A DNA stretch of 64,000 bases from Strongylocentrotus droebachiensis (lineage: Eukaryota > Echinodermata > Echinoidea > Camarodonta > Strongylocentrotidae), in the NCBI GenBank assembly GCA_035222895.1, contig JAVYIG010001592.1:62001-126000 (forward strand), written 5' to 3'. Every line of letters starts with the position of its first letter. Positions within the stretch are counted from its first letter, which is position 1. Shown in pieces: positions 52,425 to 63,105 of the stretch. The position numbers and the translations under genes are program-made. The notes beneath the pieces are model-generated. The model worked only from the letters and a program-made list of their open reading frames with translations. It was not told where the DNA came from and searched no databases.

Positions 52425-52744
52425 CCTCTCTCTTCCCTCTTGCTCTCTTCCCTCTTGCTCTCTTCCCTCTTGCTTTCTCCCTCCCTACTACCCACTCTTT
52501 ACTCTCCCTTCCTCCCTATCTCCCTCCCCTCACCATCTCCCTCTCTTTCTCCCTCCCTCCTCTCTCCCTTTCTCCCTCCCTCTCTTCCTCCCTCCCTCCC
52601 TTCACTCTCCCTTTCCCCCACCCCCTTCTCACAATCCAGGTCATAACTGTCTACAGCTTGCCTGGAATGGATCCTGACTGGATGATGGGAGAGAGGGGTT
52701 CACAGAGGGGGAAAGTGCCCCTCACATACATGGAACTACAGTAG
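28422..52744 (+). CDS. SH3GLB1: Endophilin-B (SH3GLB), BAR and SH3 domain protein, complete
   Basis: Exons: 28422-28481 (or alternative 30949-31014), 32951-33092, 33561-33689, 34726-34859, 35807-35899, 42435-42524, 43351-43451, 46368-46581 and 52640-52744. All have GT-AG sites and matching phases, giving 355 residues (357 with the second first exon). The N-terminal exon encodes the membrane-inserting amphipathic helix (AGTFINRTVQ). The BAR domain follows, with YTEEKLG.AEKTELDA, LEPNPN, GPGTQYG, LRTFLEGD and LDLDAAKGK as in vertebrate endophilin-B. A Pro-rich linker is encoded in the exon at 46368. The SH3 runs from about residue 298 (KAKVLYDYDA, DPDWMMGERG, GKVPLTYMEL). Endophilin-B bends membranes and acts at mitochondria, Golgi and autophagosomes. 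The family is certain; choosing SH3GLB1 over SH3GLB2 is less so, as an invertebrate has probably one co-orthologue. Two candidate microexons (36723, 36928) would add 13 residues. Confidence 0.95.
29240..30330 (+). repeat. Long short-word array, unit AAGTGCCCCTTTT
   Basis: About 40 degenerate copies of AAGTGCCCCTTTT in about 1.1 kb, spaced by 8-15 variable bases (CTCTGATA, CTTTGAC and similar). The same words in reverse order form the array at 22215-22560. It lies in the endophilin gene between the two alternative first exons. The flank around 30357-30380 has GCTCGCTACGCTCGC. Confidence 0.85.
30949..31014 (+). CDS. SH3GLB1: Alternative first coding exon of endophilin-B
   Basis: Reads MAMDNVKKFAGQAGTFLSRA then KQ, ends CAG|GTAAAC in phase 0, the same phase as the upstream first exon. 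The sequence resembles the vertebrate endophilin-B1 start (NVKKLA.DAGTFLSRA) even more closely than exon 28422-28481 does. Each exon would supply its own ATG and amphipathic helix to the shared BAR domain, implying two promoters. Confidence 0.85.
31825..32274. repeat. 225-bp tandem duplication in an endophilin intron
   Basis: Copy 1 is 31825-32049 and copy 2 is 32050-32274. Only about two substitutions were noticed (ACGTC/ATGTC and CGTTACTT/CGTTATTT). The unit starts GATGTAATTGGGCGTTGAGA. No gene is seen in it. Confidence 0.9.
32275..32950. other. Intron 3' part; unexplained minus-strand open frame at 32325-32618
   Basis: A 97-codon minus-strand open frame (with words such as GPCPKSYLWDNSY) covers 32325-32618. 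I do not recognise it; it may be a decayed mobile-element gene. It directly follows the 225-bp duplication. Confidence 0.3.
34234..34447. mobile_element. Hairpin MITE with arms of about 85 bp
   Basis: CACTATGAACATGACGAACA at the left and TGTCAGTTATGTTCATAGTG at the right begin a long inverted repeat. Pairing continues through AAAGCGGACAAAATATA and GACAAAG.AACATCCCTTCA to TTATGTAAAAA. The short centre is about 40 bp. Lies in the intron before the exon at 34726. Confidence 0.85.
34860..35806. other. Endophilin intron with GAT microsatellite and LINE tail
   Basis: Short GAT/ATG repeats at about 35109-35180 and 35405-35450, and the LINE fragment at 35465-35605. Nothing else supported. Confidence 0.5.
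35465..35605 (+). mobile_element. LINE tail (RTE/CR1-like polymerase C-terminus)
   Basis: Plus-strand translation contains GKKLRGRPRKGFLDDL and MAKDRSTWRDT followed by a stop. This is the usual G.R.RGRP..W.DD....A.DR..W end of many LINE polymerases. The rest of the element is absent. Confidence 0.7.
35945..35985. repeat. Perfect 18-bp inverted repeat with 5-nt loop
   Basis: AGCCAGTAGGGCATTAAC (35945-35962) and its exact complement (35968-35985) are separated by ACAGA. Each arm is a copy of the dispersed GAGAGCCAGAAGGG motif found elsewhere in this gene. Confidence 0.9.
35993..36140. mobile_element. MITE with GGGCCCATTTCACAAA ends, 148 bp
   Basis: Left GGGGCCCATTTCACAAAACT and right TTTGTGAAATGGGTCCC are inverted. 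TTGTCA..AGTGACAAAT words pair further in. Related in its ends to the element at 24121. Confidence 0.8.
36723..36734 (+). other. SH3GLB1: Candidate 12-nt microexon of endophilin-B
   Basis: TTTTTGCCCAG|GTTGTAGCAACA|GTAAGT: strong acceptor and consensus donor around 12 nt encoding VVAT, phase 0 on both sides, as required by the exons at 35899 and 42435. It falls where vertebrate endophilin-B1 inserts tissue-specific residues. Confidence 0.55.
36928..36954 (+). other. SH3GLB1: Candidate 27-nt microexon of endophilin-B
   Basis: CCTTACACTAG|CCTAACC...GGCT|GTAAGT encodes PNHEEMIKA in phase 0/0. Joined to the next exon it reads EEMIKAAEAELRKAQ, resembling the WSEEVDKAEQELRLAQ junction that I recall from the long vertebrate endophilin-B1 isoforms. 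Confidence 0.6.
40338..40620 (-). mobile_element. tRNA-derived SINE (same family as 60635-60990)
   Basis: Minus strand: tRNA-like head with box A (TGGTCTAGTGG) and box B (GGGTTTTAAGTCCC). Then a shared body (CCAAAGGACATTAGTGCC, GGTACCCATTTACACCTGGG on the plus strand) and an AT-rich 3' end with TTATTATTAATA. Older and more diverged than the second copy. Confidence 0.75.
41844..42235 (+). mobile_element. MITE family A, 392 bp
   Basis: Terminal inverted repeats CTTAAAGGGATC and GGATCCCTTTAAG. The interior shares GTGTCTGTGATATGGTGTAA, AAGTGCCTCAAAAAAGT and AATCAGACAGGCGAT with the copies at 51218 and 14738. Confidence 0.85.
42525..46367. other. Endophilin introns around the exon at 43351; little recognisable
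   Basis: Includes C and G tracts (42552-42562, 43143-43153 after a 30-bp T tract) and a reverse-oriented LINE-like 3' end near 44530-44560 whose minus-strand end is CAATCAATCAATCAACC. A poly-A-rich minus-strand stretch follows to 44830. Otherwise AT-rich with no supported gene. Confidence 0.45.
47090..47370 (+). mobile_element. LINE tail fragment
   Basis: Plus strand reads LGDRAFACAAPKLWNNLP, a stop, then EVRKSPSMNIFKSKLKAH, a standard LINE polymerase C-terminus (GDRAFS.AAPKLWN.LP....PS...FK..LK). At least one in-frame stop is present. Confidence 0.75.
47371..49114. other. Endophilin intron, AT-rich, no gene seen
   Basis: Contains one copy of the dispersed GAGAGCCAGAAGG motif (47780-47800, reversed), a C-to-A junction at about 49029-49047 and AACTATAA-type simple sequence at about 48225-48300. 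Confidence 0.5.
49115..49634. mobile_element. MITE family B, uninterrupted copy, 520 bp
   Basis: Ends TTAAAGG(TAGG)TACTATGTCCC and GGGACATAGTACCTTTAA are inverted. The interior matches the element at 16602-17592 in reverse, without the nested insertion seen there. Confidence 0.8.
49635..51217. other. Endophilin intron, no gene seen
   Basis: T-to-G tract at about 50298-50318 and an A tract at about 50371-50383. Open frames here have no recognisable product. Confidence 0.4.
51218..51587 (+). mobile_element. MITE family A, second plus-strand copy
   Basis: Starts CTTAAAGGCATCGTTTAACA and ends ACCCAATCCCTTTTGAG. Matches 41844-42235 throughout with scattered differences. Confidence 0.8.
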
Positions 52745-55700
52745 GCAGGGGATGGGAGGGCTAAAATGTAGTTATACAAACAGGGATGTTCAACCTTACA
52801 CTATTATGATACTGAGTCCTGGCATGCAATCGCATTCATGAAGAAACAGTCTAGAATGCAGTCCGAGTATTATACATGTACCAGCATTTTTCAACCTTTT
52901 TTTAATCGAGGCACCTTTTTGAGAAGACAATATTAAGTTTCGCATCACCCTAATCCCAATTTCATCACAGACTATTCATTTTGCAATCAAAGAGAGTATA
53001 CACACATTGGTATCCAAATATAAATCATTGATTTCATGAATTGGACATTATTCCAAAATATTTTTTTTAAGTAAATCGATTTCTATCTCAATACCTTGGT
53101 TAAAAAATCAAGCATTATATTTTCTATTTGGAGCCTCAAGAGTGTTATCTCTGTGTTAAAGTAACCAAGTATGTGTGAGGTCACTCGAGAGCGGTCCCAT
53201 TCATGTGACCTTGCTATGATATTCTTTCACATAGGAATAAAAACGAAAGTGAAAACATTCAAATTGCCCTTCAACATAACTACCGGTAGTACTTATCCTT
53301 GTCTTTAGCAGTTTAATACACTGCACTTGATATCTGATTACCTGTAATATAATCTTGTGATGAGAGCCAGAAGGGCCATTAATTAATATCATTTTACATA
53401 GAAACCGCATTTACACTGCAAACAAAAATTATCAATTTGTCTTAAATTTCGATGAAAAATCACAATCGAAAATCCTCCTCTGGAGTTTTTTTTTTTAAAT
53501 GCCTGCCAAAGTTTCCCTGATTTTGGCAATTTAGTTGCAAAATTTGGTAAGAGACTGATTTTTTGCTCATGTGACTCTCCTAGCTTCCATGCAGGCCGGC
53601 ACTGATGAGTGGTACATGCGCACTACTCAACAAAACAATTTGTATGAGCAAACTTTGACTGTTTTTAATGGGTCCTTTCAGTAGTGTAAATGGTAGTAAA
53701 GAAATGGATGATTTTCCAAAATGGTGTTTGGGATGTGTAAATAGGCCTAGAGATAATGTGTCCTTGCTTCTCAGCAGACGTTATCGTAGACTTGGCTTCC
53801 ATGCCTATATCTTAGCCATGCATTAGAACTTTTAGCCGTGGGTTATCACTTTCTGATTGGAACCTTCTTGTATGGTCAACAACCATCTTCTTGAATTTCA
53901 TAAGTGGCTCAGTGTTATGCTGCAAAAGTATTAAAGCACAACTCATGTATGTGATTTTTTGTAATTCAAGAAATTTCTAGGTTAACAGTAGTGTTTCCCA
54001 TCAGAAGTTTTTCTTCCTATGTATGGTTATTGTTGATAATTGCAAATTAGAAAATGGACTCAATTGGACTCATTCTAATTTGCAATTATGGACAATCAAT
54101 GATTTTTATAATATGTTTATACACACATTTACACTTTATTATGTTTGGAAAACTTGTAATAACTTATCCAAAACTTATCCATATAAGATACTCAAAAGGG
54201 CATTAACTTCCCAATTGAAACAAATCTTTCTAGGTAAACTAGCCGTATTTTGATGACCCATTTTCCACGTTGTTGACTGTAAAAGAACATGCAGGTTACA
54301 TATTTGTTTAATAAAGTTTAAGGTTGGACATCCTTTAAAAAAATAAAAACTAATGTTTATATAGTAATAAAAGTATTATGCATAGGTATATTTCTATTGT
54401 TTTTAAATGTAAGACCTAGTCATATTTTATTGTTAGCCTAGCTTGTGTATAGACAAAACTCTTTAGCAATGACATTATGTGTTGATATCTATTGTACTTT
54501 ATTAACCAAATATCCATTAACAAAGAACAAACCATGTGTTTATTGAAGTACACGTAAATAAGCTGCACTGATTAGCTGTTCAATAAACACACATTTTTGT
54601 TTCGGAAGGCAGTCAGAGGAATCTCTTCCTTGGTTAAAAATCTTAGAATACAACATAGATTTAGCTCAATGAAGTATTCTGAAAATGTCCCCATGCTTAT
54701 TCATCCTCTAAAAATTCTGCCCTTTTATTTGGATATAAGAAATGCATTTATCTCTTTCTGAGGCATAGGCTGAGTAGCGGTTTGAAGTAGCTCTTATATT
54801 CCCTTCCTATCTTTTTAATAATTATTACTTGCGAATAGTTTTGCATAGACGAGTATTATTCAATATTTCTTGGTTAATTCAATATATGATGTATGTTTAA
54901 TGCTTGCGTGGGATGATAACTTATACATTTTCTGCTAATTATATTCTTAGCCATTCCATACTAAGTTGTATAATATCTCTGTAGAAATGTGAACTACTAT
55001 TGAAGCATGACTTTTTAGTGTATGATATTAAAGTGCAATTACAAATAACAAATAAGGTAGTTCATTATGGTTATACCGGTACCTTAGCTTTTCTGTCGAG
55101 GGATTTATTGCCCCCAGGTTTACAAGGGAAGATTGTAAAAACAATTTAAATACATGTATTTCTTGTGGAAGAAAACAAATATATTAGTACACTGCATGGA
55201 CACTTATATGTACTTAGAAGATGTAAAAGTATTATTGCATTTTTCCTTATGCCACTTATAAATTCAAACTACTTGAATATAGTTCAATTTTATCTAGTTC
55301 ATAATTTGTCATTATTTTAAAGTACATGTATGTGGATATCTGTACTTACTAGTAGGTGTAACTGTATTTAAATGTAAGATATCGCTGCTTGGCAGATTGT
55401 CCATTACATTGGTGTTGCATTTTAAGGTTAATGATTTTACTTCAGCAGTTTCATCGCATGCATTAGAACCTACAATTAATATCAAGTCTTCTTTGGCAAC
55501 AGTTTTTCCCCATAATATACATGTTCCTTAAAAAAAAACATTCTTTTTGAAATTATTGATTATAAGACAATATACCTAGAAAATTTAACAAAATTGTACC
55601 ATGATATGCCCCAAAAGTTACAAGTTTGATAATAACTTTTAATGAGAAATATATATGATAATTAACACGTTTGGTTCAGTATTGAAATGTTCAAGCCCAG

Positions 55701-56909
55701 TCTGTAAAATCAACATTTTTTGTATGGACTACAGTGGACATATGGTAACGCGTCAGACAATGCAACACCAATGCAATATGGCAGTCTTTATTTCACGATG
55801 TCCACCAATTTCTTCCAAACTGTTGAAAACTCGAAGTACATTTATATCTATCATTGGACAGATTTGTACGGTCCAATATTAGCCGTGTTTACTGGATATT
55901 CTATGGACATAACATGGGTGAAGTGGGTTGGCACATGTGTATAAGTAAAATTAATAAATAGACTTGTAATATAAAGGTATCTTGAAAATGATGAGTTTTT
56001 ATTATGACATGTTCATGTATGCGTTACCTGTATATAGTATGCCAATCTTGAGCTTCACAAAAAGATTTGTGTGTGATGAGAGAAGAAAATGAAACTGAAA
56101 TGAAACGGTTGAAAACTTCTTTTTACACAATGCATCTGAATTGCTTGTGTTAAAAAGTTTTCAACCAGTTAACTACCAATCAGATGACCCTTTTTAAGGG
56201 TGTAGCGTATAATGAAACATGTCTGTAAAGTCATGCTACATGGATTGTTGACTAAAGATGGAAAAAAGAAGTAGATTTATTAGGGGATATCTCCTGAAAA
56301 GAGAACATTTGATGCACTTACAGCAAGACACCAGTTGGCAACTTTAAATAATGCATTCAAATTCATGCATGCTTGCAGAGTGTTAAACAAGGTAACAATA
56401 GTTCAAACCTTGTGGTAGATTAGCCCTGTGCTAAACAAGTTATCCAATAAAGTCTACTACTACTACAAACTAAAAGGCCAGCTATTCCAAAACTTCACTA
56501 TTCCATGTCTTAAACCGATTAATTAAAAGAGGTAAAGGGCAATATTCAGCTTTATATACCTCACTTAAGAAATCCAGCCATCTGATTGGTCGAATTGCAT
56601 TCATAAACTTCAACTGTTCCTGTAAAATTCTCGGTAACCATGCATAAAACATTTAATATTTTTAATAACCATGGTTACTCCATGGTTACCCCATAGGTTT
56701 ACATGTTAAAAAATGTCAACAGCAGGCAATCGGCGAAACAAATTGTTTGTTGGCTCACATGCCAAATAGAGTAAATGTTTACATGCAAGTTTACATTCAA
56801 TACAATTGAATCTCGATTGATCTTACCGACAATTTTATCTTGCATTGTTGACATGAAGACGAAAATAAACTTCCAAAAACTTTAGTCTATTTTTTTTCGG
56901 CATATAAAA
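52745..56909. other. Endophilin 3' UTR and downstream intergenic DNA
   Basis: The 3' UTR probably begins here. AATAAA words occur at about 53235, 54309 and 54582, but the used site cannot be chosen. A perfect 17-bp inverted repeat (ATAATTGCAAATTAGAA and complement) lies at about 54036-54091. A dispersed-motif copy is at 53361-53383. No other gene recognised. Confidence 0.5.
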
Positions 56910-57072
56910 GTATTAATGACTGCTTTAATATTCGAGAAATAGTTGTTTTCATACGCTCTCGGGAAGGTTACAATTGGGCTATTCCCCTCGGCAAGCCTCG
57001 GGGAATAGCACAATTCTAACCTTCCCTTGAGCGTAATAAAACAACTATTTCTCTCAAAGCAGTCATTAATAC
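56910..57072. mobile_element. Hairpin MITE, about 163 bp, nearly fully palindromic
   Basis: GTATTAATGACTGCTTTAAT and its complement mark the ends. Pairing runs through GAGAAATAGTTGTTTT, GGAAGGTTA.AATT and CTATTCCCC to a short CGGCAAGCCTCG centre. Confidence 0.85.
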
Positions 57073-59225
57073 TATATTCATTCGACACATTGCTTGCACA
57101 TATTCATTGTCATGTATCACCGACTGAACATCTAATATGCAATGTGCATTCTGACAATGGAATATTAGGTTAATGCCGTACATGTAGCTTATCACTGGGT
57201 ACTTGGGGAAGAACTATGCTTGAGTTTGATTGAATTACAACAAATTGCTATTGTGTAAAAGATCTGCTGAATTATTTAATACCTTCATCTACATGCAACA
57301 AGATGGGAAAAGGTAGAGACAAAGGGACAGACAAAGGGACAGACAGTCGGATAGGGAGGGAGAGAGAGAGATTCAATGTAGAACAGCAATTACAAGAAGA
57401 AAAAAAAAGTGTATGAGAGCAGGAAATGTGAAATGACATGGAAATGCTGAAAATGAAAACCAATACAAGGAGAGAGGAATATAAATTGCACATTATGAAT
57501 CTTTCATATTTAAAAAATGTTGAGTTTATTTACAAGACATGACATTCTCCACATTAATTACATTCATTATTTCTTGACTATTTAAACGGTACATTGAAGA
57601 TCAAAATAAGAAAAAGACATGAGGAAAAACAAAACAATATTAACATAGCAAACATAATAGTATAAAGGAGTCGTGCCATTAATTGGGAGACATTGTAGGG
57701 CATTGTAAGACCCTCATCTCACTAGAAGGTGCTTCTGCTGCAATCCCCAAAATTGAGAAACCTTGGTGGATCATGGCTGAATCTTTTCAAACTTCTCCAT
57801 AGTATCTTGAGCCTTTCTAGGATTGAACACGTATCTCCCTGGTCGCAACAAAATTGTGAATATGTTAAAAACTTCAGTAGCGAGAGCAAAGAGGTGCTAA
57901 CGCACATCACGATCGGCTCAAGAGCATATTAAAAACGACATATCATAGCTCTTACTTGGCAACAGCGCCTAAAGTGTATTACAAGAGAATGAAAGTGGCT
58001 CCGATTTTCTTTTGCCCTTGTTTTCAGGCCTCTTCCCGAGACAAAACAACAACGACAAAGCTATCACCTCGCGCCTGACATGCTTCCTTCTAGCGGTGTA
58101 GATTTTTACTGAGCCAAATAAGAGTTTGTAATGCAGTCAAAGGTACCCTCATGCTACACTACAGAATTAATATTACATTTATTTATTTAATTTTTTTTTA
58201 TTAGGCCATGGCCTAATGACCAATAGGGTAAAACCTAGATAAATGTAAATGCACAATAACATTTCACAAATCTGTGCATTGTACTTACAACAGCGTTTCT
58301 GAAAGCTGGTGTGCACCATTTGCAAGTACATCTAACTAACCTTTCAGAGCCCTACTCCCACCCAAAGCTGCATAATATATTCCTGACATAAAACTTATTT
58401 CCTCCGATTTTGTTTAGTTCCCTGAAATTTCTTGTTGAAAGGGCTTGTTCAGATGCAACCCTGCAAAACCGTGGCAGTAGTTTTATGACAGCGTAAAGTG
58501 TAATGGGCTTCACAATTCTGTATCTCATAACACAGAGCTCAGTGGATACACACAAGTTTTTTGTTGCAAGCAGTTGCCATTCATTAATATACACACAAAA
58601 ATCCTGCAGCAGTTATTTTGCGGCGGTTTACCGTGCATATCTGAACAAGCCTTAACTTATTTTTGAGATTTCCCCTCATTTCCATGATAGCTAATCACCC
58701 AACTTAATTTTTTTCCTTCAAATTATGAGGTAATTGTTTGCCAAATATGCTGTAAAAAAAGTTTTCCTTATCCTTTATCCACGGTAAAATTATTGTTTAG
58801 GCTAATGAGAAAGATGTCCACTTGCCTCCAATGTCCAGGGTCACATGAACATGTTTATCCTATTGCCCTCGATGCATTTTAAAAAAAAATATTGTGTATT
58901 ACAAAATTTCTACCTTAAGTTTTTCAGGAGCTTTGCTTTCCCTGTATACAATCTGAAATAAATGGATGCCAAATTTCAAGTGATTTGCATTAGCTTTGTT
59001 GAATCCCTTTCATCATGTTCCAAAAATGACGCTGAAAGTGAAACCTTCATAATTCTAAGCTCTTCTGAACTGGACTTGAGATGCATATCCATGGCAACCA
59101 TCTACGCTTCCATGCCAACTGAGTGTCATAGTGATGAATGTTATCATAGTGATGAATATTCATAAGCTGGTGATGTATATTCATGAGATGGCGATGGATA
59201 TTCATATGACAGCCAAAAGAATACA
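57073..59225. other. Intergenic, no gene seen
   Basis: Holds a perfect 18-bp palindrome ATTAGGCCATGGCCTAAT at 58200-58217 and AT-rich sequence. The UBL5 3' UTR probably occupies the last few hundred bases. Confidence 0.45.
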
Positions 59226-62200
59226 TCACTGGTAGTACAGCTCTAGATTGGCACCATCTGAAACTTCATCTGAAAGTAGAATATGTTAAGGAAAAATCTC
59301 TGCGAAAAATCAACTTTCAAAATCCAATTTCACAATGAAGCCATAAGAGATTAAGATAAAGATGGTGAAGTTTACCATCCCATCCATTCAAAGTACTTTG
59401 TAACCACGAGGAAAATATGCTATAACGAATGTGGGGGTTCTAAAACTGGGGATTCTCAAACTTTTTCCTTCTTGTTCCAGATGGGATTTTGATAAAAGTT
59501 ATTAAAGGTCGATAACATAAAAAATTCTTACGGTCATTGTAGGAGTGGAACAATGTACTTTTAATTGCTGGAAAGCCAGACTTGACTGAACAGAGTTTCT
59601 GGTTTGAAACTAGAGGAGTAACATATCTTACTTCAGGAAATTTAAGAAAAACTCTAGTCTAAAGAACACCATGTTCATGTACGGTAGTTGTTCACAGAAG
59701 ATAAGATTAGAGAATCAATCTTCTTGTAGGTACTGTCCAACATCCCTAACAGGGGTCTGATGGCCGGGCAGTGTGAGTAGGGTGCATGCCTGGGTGAATT
59801 GCCCTTTGGTCTATACCCAGCCTGTCTACTACATGTATCCATGTGGTGAATAAATCATTTTGTCTACTTATCATTTGGTCTATTGACCATCGAGGCTTAT
59901 AGTCATTTGGTCTAATTTCCATATGGTCTAATCTCCAATTAGTCAATAACCATTTGGTCTATTGTTTGTTTAGTATAATAACCAGTTAGTGTAATTCCTA
60001 GTTTGCCTAATGTCCATTTTGTCTTCTATCCATAAGATCACACGATCACAAGATTATTTATGATTAAATGACTATTAGAAAAGATATGTATAGTGGACAA
60101 AATGGAAATTAGACAAACTATTAATTAGACTGACTGAAAATTAGGACAAATGAGCGATACACCAAATGGGTAGTAGACTTATTGGAGATTAGACCAAATG
60201 ACTATTAGCCTAAATGGTCATTAGACCAAATGATTATTAGCCCATGTGGATAGTAGACTGGCTGGGTGTAGACCATATAAGTATCGCCCAATTGGGTAGT
60301 AGGCAAACTGGTTGTAGACCAAACGGCTATAAACACATGTCTGCACTCATGCGCACCCTGTGCACGGCAAGAGCACTCCATATTTACGCCGCTACATTTG
60401 AATGTTTCACTTTGTACATAACTTCAACTCCACATCCAAACAACAGAAAAAGGATACAGTCTCTTAGCGTGATGTGATCCTTGTAGATGCTGTACCATTT
60501 CTTGATGATGATCCTGTCCCACTTGGTTCCTGTTTGAGCAGACACAAGCTTCTTCAAGTCCCCTATGGTGTCATCCTCACTGTATCACAATATCTGGTTA
60601 AGGAAGATCAGTGATCTACATGTAACCCTCCCCAACATAATAATAATAATAATATTTAATTTTTATATAGTGCTTATTACAAATGTCTCTCAGCGCTTTA
60701 CAAATATACTATTACCCCGGTCATTGGATTCAGTGCTTGCCGGCACACACACTGTGTGCACGATCTCCACTCCCTGGGGAGCATTCCAGCCAGGCGTTAC
60801 ATGATGCTCAAAAACTGTTTGACCAACAATGACGGTCGCATCCTACCGGGTACCCATTTAACACCTGGGTGAAGAGTAGCAAGTGCAGGTTAATATCTTG
60901 CTAAAGGATATTAGTGCCGTGTCGGGATTCGAACCCTCAACCTTCGCATCTCCAGTCAAGCGCCTTAAACCACCCGACCACGGCACTCCTGCATTTGCTT
61001 AAGAATTGATTTCCCCAAACATCATTGGTTCAGGGTTGAGTTTCAATGAGGTTTCATTTAGGTTAGGTTAAAGTAATCATGTTGGGTCCAAGCCATCCAA
61101 AAATTGAGGTTGGAAATTTGATCAGTGTTAGAATTTGACTTGTCAGCGATTGTTGCTATTACACACATGTACCGTACATCTTCTTCTTTTTTTCTTTGAG
61201 GGGACAACTACATCTAGACAAGACATCTCAACTGCAGAAGTACCGGTACATGTAAAATCATAGTAAGGAGCTGGAATGTATTTATTCCTAAACAAATATC
61301 AGATACATTTACACTCTCTTTTCTTTTAATCGGTCCCTATAAAACATTTTCCACGGTATATGATCCCAATTCTATGAGCTTCACTTCAACTTCATGGTCA
61401 TTCATGAAGAAAAATAGTTTAAAAATGTGAAATATGAGGATCATGACAATCCTCCAACACAAGATCTAACATGATCTCATGTGTAAAGAGAATTTTAATA
61501 CAGTATTACAGTATGTTTAATTATTATTTTTTAGTTTCATTGTGAATCATGCTCTGATTCTGATTCTGATTCTGTTCTGATCCTGGTCCTGATCCTCAAG
61601 AGGGATATAAAGATGACCAATAAGAACGTTATCGAGCCGATAGATATCCGTCTTGCATCTTATGTTAGAAAAGGAGAGATTATGATGTCCCTTGAGTTTA
61701 TGATGTCCCTTGCTGTTAGACTCAGTACTTCTGCATGACCAATATTCCTTGGATACAAGTACTCCTGTACTCCAATAACACTACCTATACCCTACCTTAT
61801 ACAACAACGGCTTACTTCAAATCGTTGGGTCAATGTGTCGGGTCGGTGGTTGCGTTACCCTACCTTCTGTGAAAACATGCCCCTTTATCCGTGAAATGTC
61901 AGGGGTAGTGTTTGTGAAATAAATCCCTCCTACCTACAAATGGCCTACCGTATTTGCCGGCGATAAGGCCACAGTGCCGGATAGGCCGCATCCTCAACTT
62001 TGACATTTTGTAGAGGACTTTTTGATATTTTCTCTTCTGTAAATACTGCGGCCTTTACGCCAGAAAAATATAGTAGTCCAATTTATCCAACACTTTGTGA
62101 AAAACCTACGGCAAATCTATGAAAGGTTGCATCCTTAACGTGCATCTTCACACGATCTTCCGTTTTGGTTTCACAAAAGGTCTGGTATCGTGACCTCCAG

Positions 62201-62324
62201 ACCGGACGCGATGACCCGATGATTCAAAGTGAGCCTCAAATAACTACTTTTGTTGTTTAAAAGGATACTTGCACTTGACCCTGACCTTCTTTCCCAATCT
62301 GTCGTTGAGTGTTACTTCAATCAT
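59226..62324 (-). CDS. UBL5: Ubiquitin-like protein 5 (Hub1 orthologue), complete, 73 residues
   Basis: Exons 62324-62269, 60579-60458 and 59269-59226 join with GT-AG sites (phases 2 and 1) to give exactly 73 residues, the length of human UBL5. Recognisable blocks are [52 protein letters not shown], and the C-terminus [13 protein letters not shown]5/Hub1 has a ubiquitin fold but ends in di-tyrosine plus one residue rather than Gly-Gly. It binds spliceosomal proteins non-covalently to aid splice-site use, and also has mitochondrial stress roles in worms. An acceptor at 62345 (TTGCAG|GAGG) indicates a 5' UTR part and an upstream non-coding exon that I could not locate. Intron 2 contains a large foldback and intron 1 a SINE. 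Confidence 0.95.
59755..60335. repeat. Foldback of degenerate CATTTGGTCTA words, TU-like
   Basis: Left arm (about 59800-60030) has direct copies of CATTTGGTCTA and GGTCTAAT. Right arm (about 60095-60330) has the complement TAGACCAAATG. Outer parts pair over longer stretches, for example GGTCTATACCCAGCCTGTCT on the left with the complement of AGACTGGCTGGGTGTAGACC on the right. The centre is about 60 bp. Arms made of short tandem words are the hallmark of sea-urchin TU/foldback elements. Confidence 0.75.
60635..60990 (-). mobile_element. tRNA-derived SINE with intact-looking tRNA-like head
   Basis: The minus-strand head (60986-60914) starts GTGCCGTGGTCGGGTGGTTT and ends GGTTCGAATCCCGACACGGC then AC, with a perfect 7-bp acceptor stem and box A/B elements. 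A body with ACACCTGGGT and CAGCGCTTTACAAAT follows, then an (ATT)n 3' end. The long Leu/Ser-like variable region and the attached body mark it as SINE, not a tRNA gene. Confidence 0.8.
60991..62268. other. UBL5 intron 1, remainder
   Basis: A TCTGAT-type simple repeat lies at about 61553-61592. No gene or element recognised otherwise. Confidence 0.45.
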
Positions 62325-62344
62325 AATGGCAATGTGTTCTCCTC

Positions 62345-63104
62345 CTGCAAGACACAATAAAAAAAATATATGAATATATGATTGACAAATAAGAGACTTG
62401 GTCACTGAAATAAAAACAGTAATATGTGTCTGGAAACCTATAATTATGAAAACTCTGAAGGTAAGCGAAAGTGAGTAACTCTATTACTCCGTAACAAATT
62501 TGCACATTTTGGGTAACATTCTTGACTGATTTCAAAGTGATTTGCATGAGTAGAAAGAAGAGGTCTGAGGTCTGAACTCTGAAGGTAGTTTCAAGGTGCA
62601 TTGGGTGCTGTATCATCTGAATATATACTGTAGGCCTTGCTGATGCTGATTGCACTGTCAATTGTGAAATTACTTCTGGGGAACTGGGGAAGTGAATATT
62701 GGGATTAAATAAAAGAAAGTAAAAGAAAGGCGCGCCGTGCTACATTCAGTGAACTCTGCGCACGGACACCTTAGTACACTAAAGTAATCACTATTATTGA
62801 ATAGTCAGCATCAAATTGGCAATATAAAAATTTGAATTTTTCACAGAAAAAATAACGGGAACACTCAGGAGAGTTCAACGTTTTTGTAATGTAAATTGCA
62901 TGTTAGCTCATTATCATCAGGTAGAGGTGGAAGGCAAGAACATCGCTATCACTCCGCTATCAAATTGTCAAATTTTGGGTTTAATTATTGAACCGATTGC
63001 AAAGTACTTTTGATGACTATGAGTAGAAAGAAAAGAACATGTACTATGTAGATTCTAATTCTTTCTAGTAAACCCAGAAGGTATAGTTTGCAAGTTCACT
63101 TAGT
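62345..63104. other. Upstream of UBL5, no gene seen
   Basis: Probably contains the non-coding first exon and promoter of UBL5. A GC-richer patch with GGCGCGCC lies at about 62728-62735. No other feature supported. Confidence 0.4.
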
Positions 63105-63105
63105 T

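Noticed and set aside
52294-52677. 127-codon Ser/Pro/Leu-rich open frame
   Set aside because: It is a pyrimidine tract before the last endophilin acceptor; only the part from 52640, in another frame, is coding.
60914-60986. tRNA gene with a perfect acceptor stem
   Set aside because: The tRNA-like part continues into a SINE body shared with 40338-40620, so it is a SINE head.
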